A stretch of 44,499 nt of DNA from assembly GCA_023436245.1 (NCBI GenBank), contig JAEZJZ010000098.1:1-44499 (forward strand). Reading direction: 5' to 3'. The stretch is from Bacillota bacterium (GTDB taxonomy: Bacteria > Bacillota > UBA994 > UBA5500). Position 1 is the stretch's first letter. Each line of letters begins with the position of its first letter. A model generated the notes under the pieces. It had not been told where the DNA came from. It was given only the letters and a program-made list of their open reading frames with translations, and did no database searches. Both the position numbers and the translations under genes were made by a program. Below are positions 23,711 to 32,198 of the stretch, one piece after another.

Positions 23711-23945
23711 CAATACAGCGATGAACAGGAGCAGTAGTCATCGATACTGGCAAAGAGAGCCGCTGGGGGTGCGAAGCGGTCCGGTCAGGTGGCGAACTCG
23801 CCTGGGAGCCAGCTTGTCGAATAATAGTAGACAGGTTCGTTGGCCGCGTTAAGGCCTCGAGGGGAGCCGCTTGACGGCTCAACTGGAGTGGTACCGCGGA
23901 AGCAACGCCTTTCGTCTCCTGGAGGAGATGAGAGGCGTTTTCTTT
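23711..23945 (+). ncRNA. Leucine T-box riboswitch leader
   Basis: The leader has a stem I start (GATGAACAGGAGCAGTAG), an AGAGAGCC-GCTGGGGGTGCGA distal block, and GAACTCGCCTGGGAGCC, in which CTC at 23797-23799 reads as the leucine specifier. The T-box proper is TGGAGTGGTACCGCGG at 23884-23899. Next comes a terminator stem, AACGCCT with AGGCGTT and TCTCC with GGAGA, ending in TTTTCTTTT. Uncharged leucyl-tRNA should stabilise the antiterminator and turn leuS on. Confidence 0.92.
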
Positions 23946-23976
23946 TCCACCAAATAGTTGAGAGGAGCGATGAGCG

Positions 23977-26433
23977 ATGGGCACCTATTCTACCGATGTA
24001 GATCGCAAATGGCAGCAGGTTTGGCATGAGACTGGGCTTTACGCGTTCGACAAAGAAAGGGCGGGCAAGAAGCTCTACTGCCTGGAGATGTTCTCCTATC
24101 CCTCTGGCCATAACTTGCACGTCGGCCACTGGTATAACTATGGCCTGACCGACTCCTGGGCTCGCATGAAGCGCATGCAGGGCTACGAAGTGTTCGAGCC
24201 GATGGGTTTCGATGCTTTTGGCCTGCCGGCGGAGAACTACGCCATCAAGACTGGTATTCATCCCGAGGACTCCACTCTGCAGAACATCGCCACCATGGAG
24301 ACACAGCTGCGCGCCATGGGCGCCATGTTCGACTGGGACTACGAGGTGGTCACCTGCAAACCGGACTACTATCGCTGGACGCAGTGGATCTTCCTGCAGT
24401 TGTACAAGGCCGGTTTGGCCTATCGCAAGGAGGCGCCGGTCAACTGGTGCCCCAGCTGCAACACGGTTCTGGCCAACGAACAGGTGCATGACGGCGCCTG
24501 TGAACGCTGCGACACGGTCGTGACCAAGAAGAACTTGACACAGTGGTTCTTCAAGATTACAGCCTATGCTGATGAACTGCTGGAGAAGTTGGATGAGATC
24601 AACTGGCCGGAGAAGACCAAGTCGATGCAGCGCAACTGGATCGGCAAGTCAGTGGGCGCGGAACTGACTTTCCAGGTGGCTGGAAGCGACACGCAGTTCA
24701 CCGTCTTCACCACCCGGGCAGACACGCTGTTAGGCGCCACCTACGTTGTGCTGGCGCCCGAGCACGAGTTGATCAACCGGATTACTAGCCAGGAGCAACT
24801 GGCCTTGGTCGAGGAATATCAGGAGCAAACCAAACGCCAAAGCGAAATAGACCGTCTGTCCACCACCAAGGAGAAGACGGGAGTCTTCACTGGAGCGTAT
24901 GCGCTTCACCCGATCACTGGCGAGCAAATTCCGATCTGGATTGCAGATTACGTGCTGGCCACCTATGGTACTGGCGCTGTGATGGCGGTGCCGGGACACG
25001 ATACCCGCGACTACGCCTTTGCCGAACGCTATTGCCTGCCGATCCCCCGGGTAGTGCGGTCGGCCTCGCCAGAAACGGATGACAGCTTGCCGTTCACAGA
25101 GTACGGGATTTTGGTGAACAGCGGGCAATTTGACGGACTGACTTCCGAGGAAGGTAAGGTGCGCATCGTCGAATACCTGGCTGCGACGGGTAAGGGGCAG
25201 TTCCGCACCAACTACCGGCTACGTGACTGGCTGGTATCACGCCAGCGCTACTGGGGTGCTCCCATTCCAATCATCCATTGCGAACACTGTGGGACAGTTC
25301 CGGTTCCGGAAGCAGACCTGCCGGTGCTGCTGCCGTATAACGTGGAGTTCACCCCCGACGGCAAGTCGCCGCTGGCCAAGTCTGCCGATTTCGTGCACAC
25401 TGTCTGCCCGGTATGCGGCGGACCGGCCGATCGCGACGTGGATACTCTGGATACGTTCGTCGATTCGTCCTGGTACTTCCTGCGCTACCCCGACAATCGC
25501 AACGACGATCAGGCTTTCGACAGCACTTGGATCAACCAGATGTTGCCAGTGGACATGTACGTCGGCGGCCCAGAGCACGCCTGCATGCACTTGCTCTATG
25601 CCCGCTTCATCACCAAGGCATTGCGTGACATGGGCTACCTGAACTTCGGGGAACCGTTCACCAACCTGGTGCATCAGGGCATCATCCTGGGTCCGGACGG
25701 CATGCGGATGAGTAAGTCGCGGGGCAACGTGATCTCACCCGACGGCTACATTGCTGAGCATGGCTCTGACGTGCTGCGCATGTATCTGCAGTTTGGCTTC
25801 AACTACACGGAAGGCGGGCCTTGGAATGACGACGGGCTGAAGGCCATCGCCAGGTTTGTCGACCGCGTCGAGCGCTTTGTTGACCGCAGGCTGGAGCTCG
25901 GTGGCGCTGACGGAGAGGGCGGACGGCTGGGTCGGGCGGAGAAGGACGTCAACTACGTGCGGCATTATGCTATCCGCGGAATCACTGAGGATGCGGGCAA
26001 GTTCCAGTTCAACACGGCAATCTCCCGCCTGATGGAGTTGACCAATGCTCTCTACCGCTATGATAACGAGTGTGAGCAGAAGAACCTGGCTTTCTTGGCG
26101 GCTGTCGTGGATGACCTGATCCGTCTGATGGCTCCGTTTGCGCCCCATTTCGCGGAGGACATGTGGGCAAGACTGGGACACGCGTACTCCATCTTCAACC
26201 AACAGTGGCCCACATTTGAACCAGCCGCATTGGTCAAAGATGTAGTCGAACTGGCGGTGCAGGTCAACGGTCGTGTGCGCGATAAGATTGAGGTCAGCGC
26301 CGATGCCGACGAGGAAGAGATCAAGCGCGATGCCCTGGCGTCCGACAAGGTGATGCCGTATGTCGCTGGCCGGCAGGTTCAGAAAATCGTCGTGATCAAG
26401 AAGCGGCTGGTCAATATCGTGGTCAGCGACTAG
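23977..26433 (+). CDS. leuS: Leucyl-tRNA synthetase
   Basis: This 818-residue class I synthetase charges tRNA-Leu with leucine. It shows the HIGH-type motif HVGH in SGHNLHVGHWYNYG, an early zinc-binding WCPSCNTVL...CERC, and the editing-domain stretch FTTRADTLLGATYVVLAPEH with GTGAVMAVPGHDTRD. The KMSKS-type loop is MRMSKSRGNV. The length matches bacterial LeuRS. ATG 23977 is the start, with GAGAGGAGCG just upstream and the T-box terminator about 30 bp before. Regulation by leucine supply is expected from that leader. Confidence 0.98.
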   Translation: MGTYSTDVDRKWQQVWHETGLYAFDKERAGKKLYCLEMFSYPSGHNLHVGHWYNYGLTDSWARMKRMQGYEVFEPMGFDAFGLPAENYAIKTGIHPEDSTLQNIATMETQLRAMGAMFDWDYEVVTCKPDYYRWTQWIFLQLYKAGLAYRKEAPVNWCPSCNTVLANEQVHDGACERCDTVVTKKNLTQWFFKITAYADELLEKLDEINWPEKTKSMQRNWIGKSVGAELTFQVAGSDTQFTVFTTRADTLLGATYVVLAPEHELINRITSQEQLALVEEYQEQTKRQSEIDRLSTTKEKTGVFTGAYALHPITGEQIPIWIADYVLATYGTGAVMAVPGHDTRDYAFAERYCLPIPRVVRSASPETDDSLPFTEYGILVNSGQFDGLTSEEGKVRIVEYLAATGKGQFRTNYRLRDWLVSRQRYWGAPIPIIHCEHCGTVPVPEADLPVLLPYNVEFTPDGKSPLAKSADFVHTVCPVCGGPADRDVDTLDTFVDSSWYFLRYPDNRNDDQAFDSTWINQMLPVDMYVGGPEHACMHLLYARFITKALRDMGYLNFGEPFTNLVHQGIILGPDGMRMSKSRGNVISPDGYIAEHGSDVLRMYLQFGFNYTEGGPWNDDGLKAIARFVDRVERFVDRRLELGGADGEGGRLGRAEKDVNYVRHYAIRGITEDAGKFQFNTAISRLMELTNALYRYDNECEQKNLAFLAAVVDDLIRLMAPFAPHFAEDMWARLGHAYSIFNQQWPTFEPAALVKDVVELAVQVNGRVRDKIEVSADADEEEIKRDALASDKVMPYVAGRQVQKIVVIKKRLVNIVVSD

Positions 26434-26503
26434 CCAACCGGCAGGATTCCTCTCCCCGATGTAGAATACTTTCTCCATGCACAAAGAGAGGGGAGGGGAG
26501 ATT

Positions 26504-26680
26504 ATGCCCTCACACAAGTACCGGGGCAAGGCCCTGTGGAGCACGCCCAGCCGTGGGAAGGGAACGTGTCCCATTTGCAGCCGCGTCAGTGTCAAGCTAC
26601 TGTGGGATTCCACAGATCGCGAAGGCAAGGAAGCCAAGGTCTGCAAGCATTGCCGCAACTGGAAGACAAAGAAAGCATAA
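26504..26680 (+). CDS. Small zinc-ribbon protein of unknown function
   Basis: This 58-residue basic protein has two Cys-x-x-Cys knuckles, CPIC and CKHC, about 25 residues apart, typical of a zinc ribbon. The ends are rich in Lys and Arg (HKYRGKALW, RNWKTKKA), which suggests contact with RNA or the ribosome. ATG 26504 is chosen because GGGAGGGGAG precedes it. It lies 70 bp after leuS and before a strong terminator, so it probably shares the leuS transcript. I do not recognise a named family. Confidence 0.75.
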   Translation: MPSHKYRGKALWSTPSRGKGTCPICSRVSVKLLWDSTDREGKEAKVCKHCRNWKTKKA

Positions 26681-26686
26681 CAAACT

Positions 26687-26715
26687 GAAGCTCGGGCACT
26701 TGCCCGAGCTTCTTT
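26687..26715 (+). terminator. Rho-independent terminator after the leuS transcript
   Basis: GAAGCTCGGGCA pairs with TGCCCGAGCTTC, a perfect 12-bp stem, followed by TTT. Confidence 0.85.
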
Positions 26716-26759
26716 CATGACGCCAAGATGGTCGACAACTAGGCGCATAGACGTAATCA

Positions 26760-28124
26760 TCACGCCTGCTTGATGGCCAAAACCAGATCCTGCAGGGCCA
26801 ATACATTCGCCCCCTTGATTAACAGCAGCACCGGTTCCTTGCCCAGTAACGGCCGTAGCAATGCCAGTGCTTCCTCCTTGCTTTGGGTGGCGAGCACGCG
26901 CCCGGCAGGGAAGCGTCTCACACAGGCGACGGATATCTGCTTCGCCGCGTCTCCAATGGTGATCACCGTGTCCACCACATCGGGATCAAGGCTGTGTCCG
27001 ATGGCACTGTGCAACTCCAGTTCTGCGGATCCTAGATCCCGCATGTCACCGAGTACCGCGACCCGCTTGCCATAGCCGGAAAGTGAACAGAAGGTCTCCA
27101 GCGCAGCTCTGACGCTGGCCGGATTCGATTTGTAGGTGTCATTGATGATCGTGGTCAAGCCGCAGCGCAGCAGTTCGCCACGCCGCCCGGTCGCATTGAC
27201 GGTGGACAGTCCAAGCGCAATGCTCTCCATGTCGAGCCCCAAAGCTCTGGCAGCTGCGATCGCTCCCAGCGCATTCACCACCTGGTGTCGGCCGAGCAGC
27301 GGCAGGCGAAAGATCGGGCTAGCCAGACCATGTATGCGAAAGGCCATGCCCTCACCCAGCAGGCGCACATCTTTGGCCCGCCACTCGTTCTGCTCACCGC
27401 TACCGAAGGTGATCGCCGCGCGCTCCCTGATGGCATCCTGCAACAGGGGACTGTCGCCATTGGCGACGAACAGCCCAGTGGCTGTCAGTCCGTCCAGAAT
27501 CTCCAGCTTTGCCAGCGCGATCTGCTCCAAGGAACCGAGGTCGGCCAGGTGCGCCTCGCCGATGCTGGTGATCACCGCCATCTCTGGTCCGGCCAGCTTG
27601 CTGAGTAGCGCGATCTCACCACGGCCGGACATGCCCATTTCCACCACCGCCATTTCCGTCTCTGCCGACAGGGAGAGCAGGGTGAGGGGAACGCCAATTT
27701 CGTTGTTTTGGTTGCCGATCGTCGCCTGCGTTCGGTGCCTGGTGGACAGAATGGAGAGCAGCATATCTTTGACGGAGGTCTTGCCGTTGCTGCCGGTGAC
27801 CCCAATCACCCGGGTCCTGGTCAACTGCCGCCGGTAGCTGGTCGCCAGCGCCTGCAGCGCCGTCAGCGTGTCCTCCACCAAGACAAGCGGCAACCCCTGG
27901 GGCGCAGGAGTTTCAGTGCTGCTCCAAAGTGCTGCAGCCGCTCCCTTGGCCGCAGCTTGCTCTGCGAACTGGTGACCATCAAATCGCTGCCCCTGGAGCG
28001 GCACATACAGATTTCCGGGGTTGAGGGTGCGCGTGTCCGTGGAGACGCCATGAATGTTCACTGCTGGGAAACCGGTGCGGCCACCCGACATCACCGCGAT
28101 CTCCCCCAAGCTGCGCCTAATCAT
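26760..28124 (-). CDS. murF: UDP-N-acetylmuramoyl-tripeptide--D-alanyl-D-alanine ligase
   Basis: This 454-residue Mur ligase adds D-Ala-D-Ala to UDP-MurNAc-tripeptide, the last cytoplasmic step of peptidoglycan precursor synthesis. It has the MurF N-terminal domain with VSTDTRTLNPGNLYVPLQG, the ATP loop VTGSNGKTSVKDML, and the central GNQNNEIGVPLTLL block specific to MurF. It continues with EMGMSGRGEI and the C-terminal part NDTYKSNPASVRAAL and AVLGDMRDLG. ATG 28124 overlaps the ddl stop by 8 bp and follows CGGAG; GTG 28133 is an alternative. It is co-transcribed with ddl, whose product it uses. Confidence 0.96.
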   Translation of the reverse strand: MIRRSLGEIAVMSGGRTGFPAVNIHGVSTDTRTLNPGNLYVPLQGQRFDGHQFAEQAAAKGAAAALWSSTETPAPQGLPLVLVEDTLTALQALATSYRRQLTRTRVIGVTGSNGKTSVKDMLLSILSTRHRTQATIGNQNNEIGVPLTLLSLSAETEMAVVEMGMSGRGEIALLSKLAGPEMAVITSIGEAHLADLGSLEQIALAKLEILDGLTATGLFVANGDSPLLQDAIRERAAITFGSGEQNEWRAKDVRLLGEGMAFRIHGLASPIFRLPLLGRHQVVNALGAIAAARALGLDMESIALGLSTVNATGRRGELLRCGLTTIINDTYKSNPASVRAALETFCSLSGYGKRVAVLGDMRDLGSAELELHSAIGHSLDPDVVDTVITIGDAAKQISVACVRRFPAGRVLATQSKEEALALLRPLLGKEPVLLLIKGANVLALQDLVLAIKQA

Positions 28125-29187
28125 TGCTTGCACTCCGGTCGGCCAGGGTGCTTACTTGCAGGTGCTTGTCGATGGCTAACTCCACCAGACGGTCGATCAA
28201 AGCCGGGAGGCTCACGCCGGCCGCGGCCCAAAGGCTTGGATACATAGAGTACTCAGTGAATCCGGGCATGGTGTTGATCTCATTGCAGTACACCCTTCCG
28301 TCAGCCGTCAGGAAGAAGTCGGCTCTGCAGAGGCCCGCACAGCCGAACTCGCGGTAGACGGTCGTGGCATAGCGCAGCATGGACTGCAGCGCCGCCGGCG
28401 GAACCTCCGCTGGAATGCGCATGGCGAGTTGTCTGTCCAGGTACTTGCAGTGAAAGTCGAAGAAAGAGGGTTCGCGCACGAACTCGCCCGGAGCCGAGCA
28501 ACTGACGTGCTCGTTCCCCAGCAATCCAATCTCAATTTCCCGGCCGACAATCTCCTGCTCGATCAGAATTTTGTCGTCGTGCAAGAAGGCTGTCTGAATC
28601 GCCTGCAGCAGTGATTCCAATCCGCTCGCTCGCGAGATGCCGATGCTGGATCCGCCTCGGGCCGGTTTGACGAAACAAGGATAGCTGAGCAGCTGTTCTA
28701 CCTGCCTGATCACGTTCGGCTCGGCATGATCATAGTCGGCGCGGGTCAGACTGACATAAGGCGCGACGGGGATCTGCAGCGTCTGCATCAGTTGTTTCAT
28801 CAACACTTTGTCCATGCCCAGAGCAGAACTGGTCACGCCGCAGCCGACATACGGCAGCCCCAGCGACTCCAGCATGCCCTGTAGGCTGCCGTCCTCGCCA
28901 CCCGGGCCGTGCAGGGCGGGGAACACAACCGTCTGTGTACGATCTGCCAACAACTTCTCTAGGGCGCTAAACGGCGTCAGCGCCGATGAAGCAGCCAGTT
29001 TGGCCATCATCTCTTTGGAACTCATTCCGGCAGGCACCGGGACCACAGTCCACAGTCCAGTGCGGCTGATCAGCGCGGCATGCACACGGTACTTGACGCG
29101 GTCTGTTTGCCGAATGATGTTTTGTGCTGACTGAATGGAAACGGCATGTTCCGGCGAGCGCCCGCCGCAGGCAACCAAGAGGTTCAT
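28117..29187 (-). CDS. ddl: D-alanine--D-alanine ligase
   Basis: This 356-residue ATP-grasp ligase makes D-Ala-D-Ala. Features are the N-terminal GGRSPEHAVSIQSAQNI, FPALHGPGGEDGSLQGMLE, PCFVKPARGGSSIGISRA for ATP binding, and the metal end FFLTADGRVYCNEINTMPGFT. The omega loop reads FFDFHCKY. A Lys-Tyr pair there is typical of true D-Ala-D-Ala ligases and speaks against a VanA-type D-Ala-D-Lac enzyme. Start 29187 is set by GGGAGG upstream; the longer GTG frame has no such site. It forms an operon with murF and is divergent from the VanR-like regulator. Confidence 0.95.
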   Translation of the reverse strand: MNLLVACGGRSPEHAVSIQSAQNIIRQTDRVKYRVHAALISRTGLWTVVPVPAGMSSKEMMAKLAASSALTPFSALEKLLADRTQTVVFPALHGPGGEDGSLQGMLESLGLPYVGCGVTSSALGMDKVLMKQLMQTLQIPVAPYVSLTRADYDHAEPNVIRQVEQLLSYPCFVKPARGGSSIGISRASGLESLLQAIQTAFLHDDKILIEQEIVGREIEIGLLGNEHVSCSAPGEFVREPSFFDFHCKYLDRQLAMRIPAEVPPAALQSMLRYATTVYREFGCAGLCRADFFLTADGRVYCNEINTMPGFTEYSMYPSLWAAAGVSLPALIDRLVELAIDKHLQVSTLADRSASND

Positions 29188-29223
29188 CTCTGCATTCCTC
29201 CCAAGAGTGTCCTTCACTTCAGG

Positions 29224-29232
29224 ATTCTATCA
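29224..29232 (-). promoter_or_regulatory. Possible extended -10 promoter of ddl-murF
   Basis: On the minus strand TGATAGAAT gives TG-n-TAGAAT, about 37 bp before the ddl start. No convincing -35 at 17 bp. Confidence 0.4.
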
Positions 29233-29262
29233 GGTAGGGATCAGCCGTTTCCCAAGGAATGC

Positions 29263-29291
29263 TTGCCCATTTCTGAACGTTTTCTTATGAT
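29263..29291 (+). promoter_or_regulatory. Possible promoter of the two-component operon
   Basis: TTGCCC (29263-29268), 17-bp spacer, TATGAT (29286-29291). This leaves a leader of about 110 nt before the regulator start. Confidence 0.5.
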
Positions 29292-29408
29292 TCCGTTAAG
29301 CGAAGCTGTCCAAAAGGCCGTCGGCAAACCTTTGCCTTTCAGAAATCCTTAAAGACTAGGTTGGTTCCAATCTGCTAGAGTAAATGCTGATAAGGGGGTG
29401 ATGGTCAC

Positions 29409-30113
29409 GTGGAGCGCATACTGGTGGTGGATGATGAAGTGGAAATCGCTGAGCTGATTGAGATTCATCTGCAGAATGAGGGATATGCCGTAGTCAAGGC
29501 TCACTCGGGCAAGCAGGCGCTAGCCGCTCTGGAAGAGCAGACCATTCATCTGATCATTCTGGACATCATGATGAATGAGATGGATGGATTGGAGGTCTGC
29601 CGGCGGGTGCGTCGTCAAAGCAACATTCCCATCCTCTTTCTCAGCGCCAAGTCCGAGGCGATGGACAAAATACTGGGGTTATCTACCGGGGCGGACGACT
29701 ATTTGACCAAGCCGTTCAACATGCTGGAACTACTGGCTCGGGTGAAGGCACAACTCAGACGCTACCTGCAGCTGAACCCGGTGAACAATGCGGGTTCAGA
29801 CGAGGTCATCGATCTGGGCGACATTCGCATTGACCGGCTCAACCATCAGGCTTTCGCTTACGATCGGGAAGTGCATCTCACTCCGACCGAGTTCGAAATC
29901 TTATTGCTCCTGGCCAGCCACCCAGGGCGCGTCTTCGGGGCTGAGGAGATCTTCTCCCGGGTTTGGCAGGAGAAGTACTTTGAATCGAACAACACGGTGA
30001 TGGTGCATATCCGCAAATTGCGGGAGAAGGTGGAACTTGACCCGCAACAGCCGCTCTTGATCAGGACTGTCTGGGGCATTGGTTACAAGTTGAACCTGGA
30101 CAGGGGAAATTGA
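29409..30113 (+). CDS. OmpR/VanR-like response regulator
   Basis: This 234-residue regulator has a receiver domain (1-118) with acidic DDE at 8-10, phospho-acceptor Asp52 in LDIMM, Ser79 in the switch position and Lys101 in TKPFN. A winged-helix DNA-binding domain follows (about 135-232) with LTPTEFEILLLLASHPGRVF and TVMVHIRKLREKVE. The run GADDYLTKPFNMLELLARVKAQLRRY closely resembles VanR-type regulators. The GTG start follows AAGGGGGTG. It is the first gene of an operon with its kinase and a D,D-carboxypeptidase, so cell-wall control is likely. Targets are not shown by sequence. Confidence 0.93.
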   Translation: MERILVVDDEVEIAELIEIHLQNEGYAVVKAHSGKQALAALEEQTIHLIILDIMMNEMDGLEVCRRVRRQSNIPILFLSAKSEAMDKILGLSTGADDYLTKPFNMLELLARVKAQLRRYLQLNPVNNAGSDEVIDLGDIRIDRLNHQAFAYDREVHLTPTEFEILLLLASHPGRVFGAEEIFSRVWQEKYFESNNTVMVHIRKLREKVELDPQQPLLIRTVWGIGYKLNLDRGN

Positions 30114-30114
30114 C

Positions 30115-32196
30115 ATGGCTGCTCTGGTGCAGAAAGAACTGCGTGGGTTGGCGCCTCTCCTGCTGGTCTGTCTCGTCTGCATGTTGGTCGCCTCCGCATT
30201 GATCGGACTCGATCAGTACGTCGGCAGCCGAGGTAAGATCGAGCGGTTTGAGCTTCTGACCGGTGAGACTCCAGAAGAGAACCTAGCGGCGGTAGCAGAG
30301 AAGCTGCGCAGCTTGGAGGAGGCCGCTGGTGAGTACGGCTATGCGAACGACAACTACGGTCGTACCATGCAGACCTACCATTATTTGCTACAGCATGGCA
30401 TTCCTGAAGAACACTGGGGAACGATGAATACCGGCAATATGCTGATGGGCATCGGCTCTAGCCTGCCCTTCTTGCTGGCAGTGCCTGCGGCACTGATGGG
30501 GGGACTGCTGGTGACTCGGCGCCGTCAGGCAGAACTTGATTGGCAGAAGGTCGGGCAGAGCAAGGTTCTGGCACTGATCTCTGCGGTCGCACTGCTCGCG
30601 ACCGCCTTGCTGGTGCTGGTTGCCTGCTTCAGTTGGCTGTTCTTTGGGACTGCGGGGCTGGACTATCCGGTAGCAGTGAGTACATTCGCCGACATCGGCT
30701 TTGACGCTTTTGTGGTCGCGGCGCGCTGGCAGGTGATTCCGCTCCTGTTCGGTTATGGGATTGCCTGCGCTTTGGTGCTTGGGTTCGTTTCCGCGGCCAT
30801 CAGTCTGTTCTGCGGTCATTGGGTGGTGGGTGCGCTGTTGGTAGGTGGCGCGTCGCTCTCAGGTCTGCAACTGCGCTGGCTGCTCGGTTTGTTCACTTTT
30901 CTGGACGCAAACTACGTCTGGTTACAGATGGGCAGCAGGGGACAGCTGGCTGGTAAGCTGGCGGTGCCGATTGTACTCGGAACGGCCGGGCTAGTCGCGG
31001 CGGCAGTGGCTTTTCCTCGCATAGCTCCCACCTTGACCTCTAGACGGCGAGAACACTCCAGAAGGTTGGTGCAGCGCATCTTCCGCAGTGTCCGCTGGAG
31101 GTTCATGCTGCTCTTCATTCTGAGCGGGCTGCTGGCGGTCATTGGCGTGTTCATCGCGCTCGGTCTGGCCTTCACCCTCTACCGATTGGACATTTTCCGC
31201 GACTACTTCGAACAAGCCTATCGAGTAGCTGGGCTTCCGCTGATCATCGGTTTTGGGATAGCGCTGTTCATCATCTTTTTCTTCATCCTGACCGGTCGCA
31301 TCACCCTCTATTTGGAGGAGATCTCTCAGGCAGTCAGTCAGATTTCGCGTGGGAACTGGTCGGTGCAGATTCCAAAGCGCTACAACGATGAACTAGGTGA
31401 ACTGGCCGAAAACATCAACACCATGTCCACGCAGTTGGCCGAGTCGCGCGAAGAGGAACGCAGGGCGGAGCAGGCCAAGACTGAGTTGATTACCAGTGTC
31501 TCACACGATTTGCGCACGCCTTTGACCTCCATCCTCGGCTATCTTGACCTGATCGCTGAAAGCGACCCGGCAGACAGTGGGGAATGGCAACGCTATGCTG
31601 GGGTGGCCCGCGGGAAAGCGCAGCGGCTGCAACGGTTGATCGACGGCCTGTTTGAGTACACGCGCTTAGCGTACGGCGATCTCGAAATCAACTGCAGAGC
31701 AATCAGTTTGGACAGTCTGCTGCGGCAACTAGCCGAAGAGTTTGTGCCCGTTCTGCAGCAAGCCAAGATGGAACAGTCACTGCATCTGCCCGCAGGTAGA
31801 GTGACAGTGTTAGCTGATGGCGATCTGTTGGTGCGGGTATTCGATAACCTTTACTCCAACGCCATTCGCTACGGACAAGATGCGGGCCAACTGAACGTCA
31901 GTCTGCAGGAGCTTGACGGACAAGCTGTTGTCCAGGTGGAGAACTTCGGTGCCCCGATCCCGGCCGAGGATCTGCCGCACATCTTTGAACGCCTCTATCG
32001 GGCTGACAAAGCTCGGTCCGCAGGGGTGGGGGGTGCTGGCCTCGGACTGGCCATCGCCAAGCAAATAGTGGAACTGCATCAGGGCAGTATCTCTGCCCGG
32101 AGCGACGCCAGCAGCACCGTTTTCGCCGTGTGCCTGCCACTCTTAGCAACAGAGCCACCGACGACAGAGGCACCTCAGTGTGAGGGAGATCTATAG
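30115..32196 (+). CDS. Histidine kinase fused to an N-terminal ABC-2-permease-like membrane domain
   Basis: This 693-residue protein is longer than usual VanS-like kinases. Residues about 1-305 look like an ABC-2 permease: MAALVQKELRGLAPLL, a first helix, an outer loop (about 36-110), then PFLLAVPAALMGGLLVTRRR and further helices, about six in all. Two more helices (330-358, 371-393) lead to a HAMP linker (393-445). Next is the phospho-acceptor His464 in SVSHDLRTPL, an N box at DNLYSNAIRYG and the G box GGAGLGLAIAK. The kinase half is VanS-like. The permease part has no ATPase partner nearby and may act as the sensor. The start codon lies one base after the regulator stop. Confidence 0.88.
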   Translation: MAALVQKELRGLAPLLLVCLVCMLVASALIGLDQYVGSRGKIERFELLTGETPEENLAAVAEKLRSLEEAAGEYGYANDNYGRTMQTYHYLLQHGIPEEHWGTMNTGNMLMGIGSSLPFLLAVPAALMGGLLVTRRRQAELDWQKVGQSKVLALISAVALLATALLVLVACFSWLFFGTAGLDYPVAVSTFADIGFDAFVVAARWQVIPLLFGYGIACALVLGFVSAAISLFCGHWVVGALLVGGASLSGLQLRWLLGLFTFLDANYVWLQMGSRGQLAGKLAVPIVLGTAGLVAAAVAFPRIAPTLTSRRREHSRRLVQRIFRSVRWRFMLLFILSGLLAVIGVFIALGLAFTLYRLDIFRDYFEQAYRVAGLPLIIGFGIALFIIFFFILTGRITLYLEEISQAVSQISRGNWSVQIPKRYNDELGELAENINTMSTQLAESREEERRAEQAKTELITSVSHDLRTPLTSILGYLDLIAESDPADSGEWQRYAGVARGKAQRLQRLIDGLFEYTRLAYGDLEINCRAISLDSLLRQLAEEFVPVLQQAKMEQSLHLPAGRVTVLADGDLLVRVFDNLYSNAIRYGQDAGQLNVSLQELDGQAVVQVENFGAPIPAEDLPHIFERLYRADKARSAGVGGAGLGLAIAKQIVELHQGSISARSDASSTVFAVCLPLLATEPPTTEAPQCEGDL

Positions 32197-32198
32197 TG

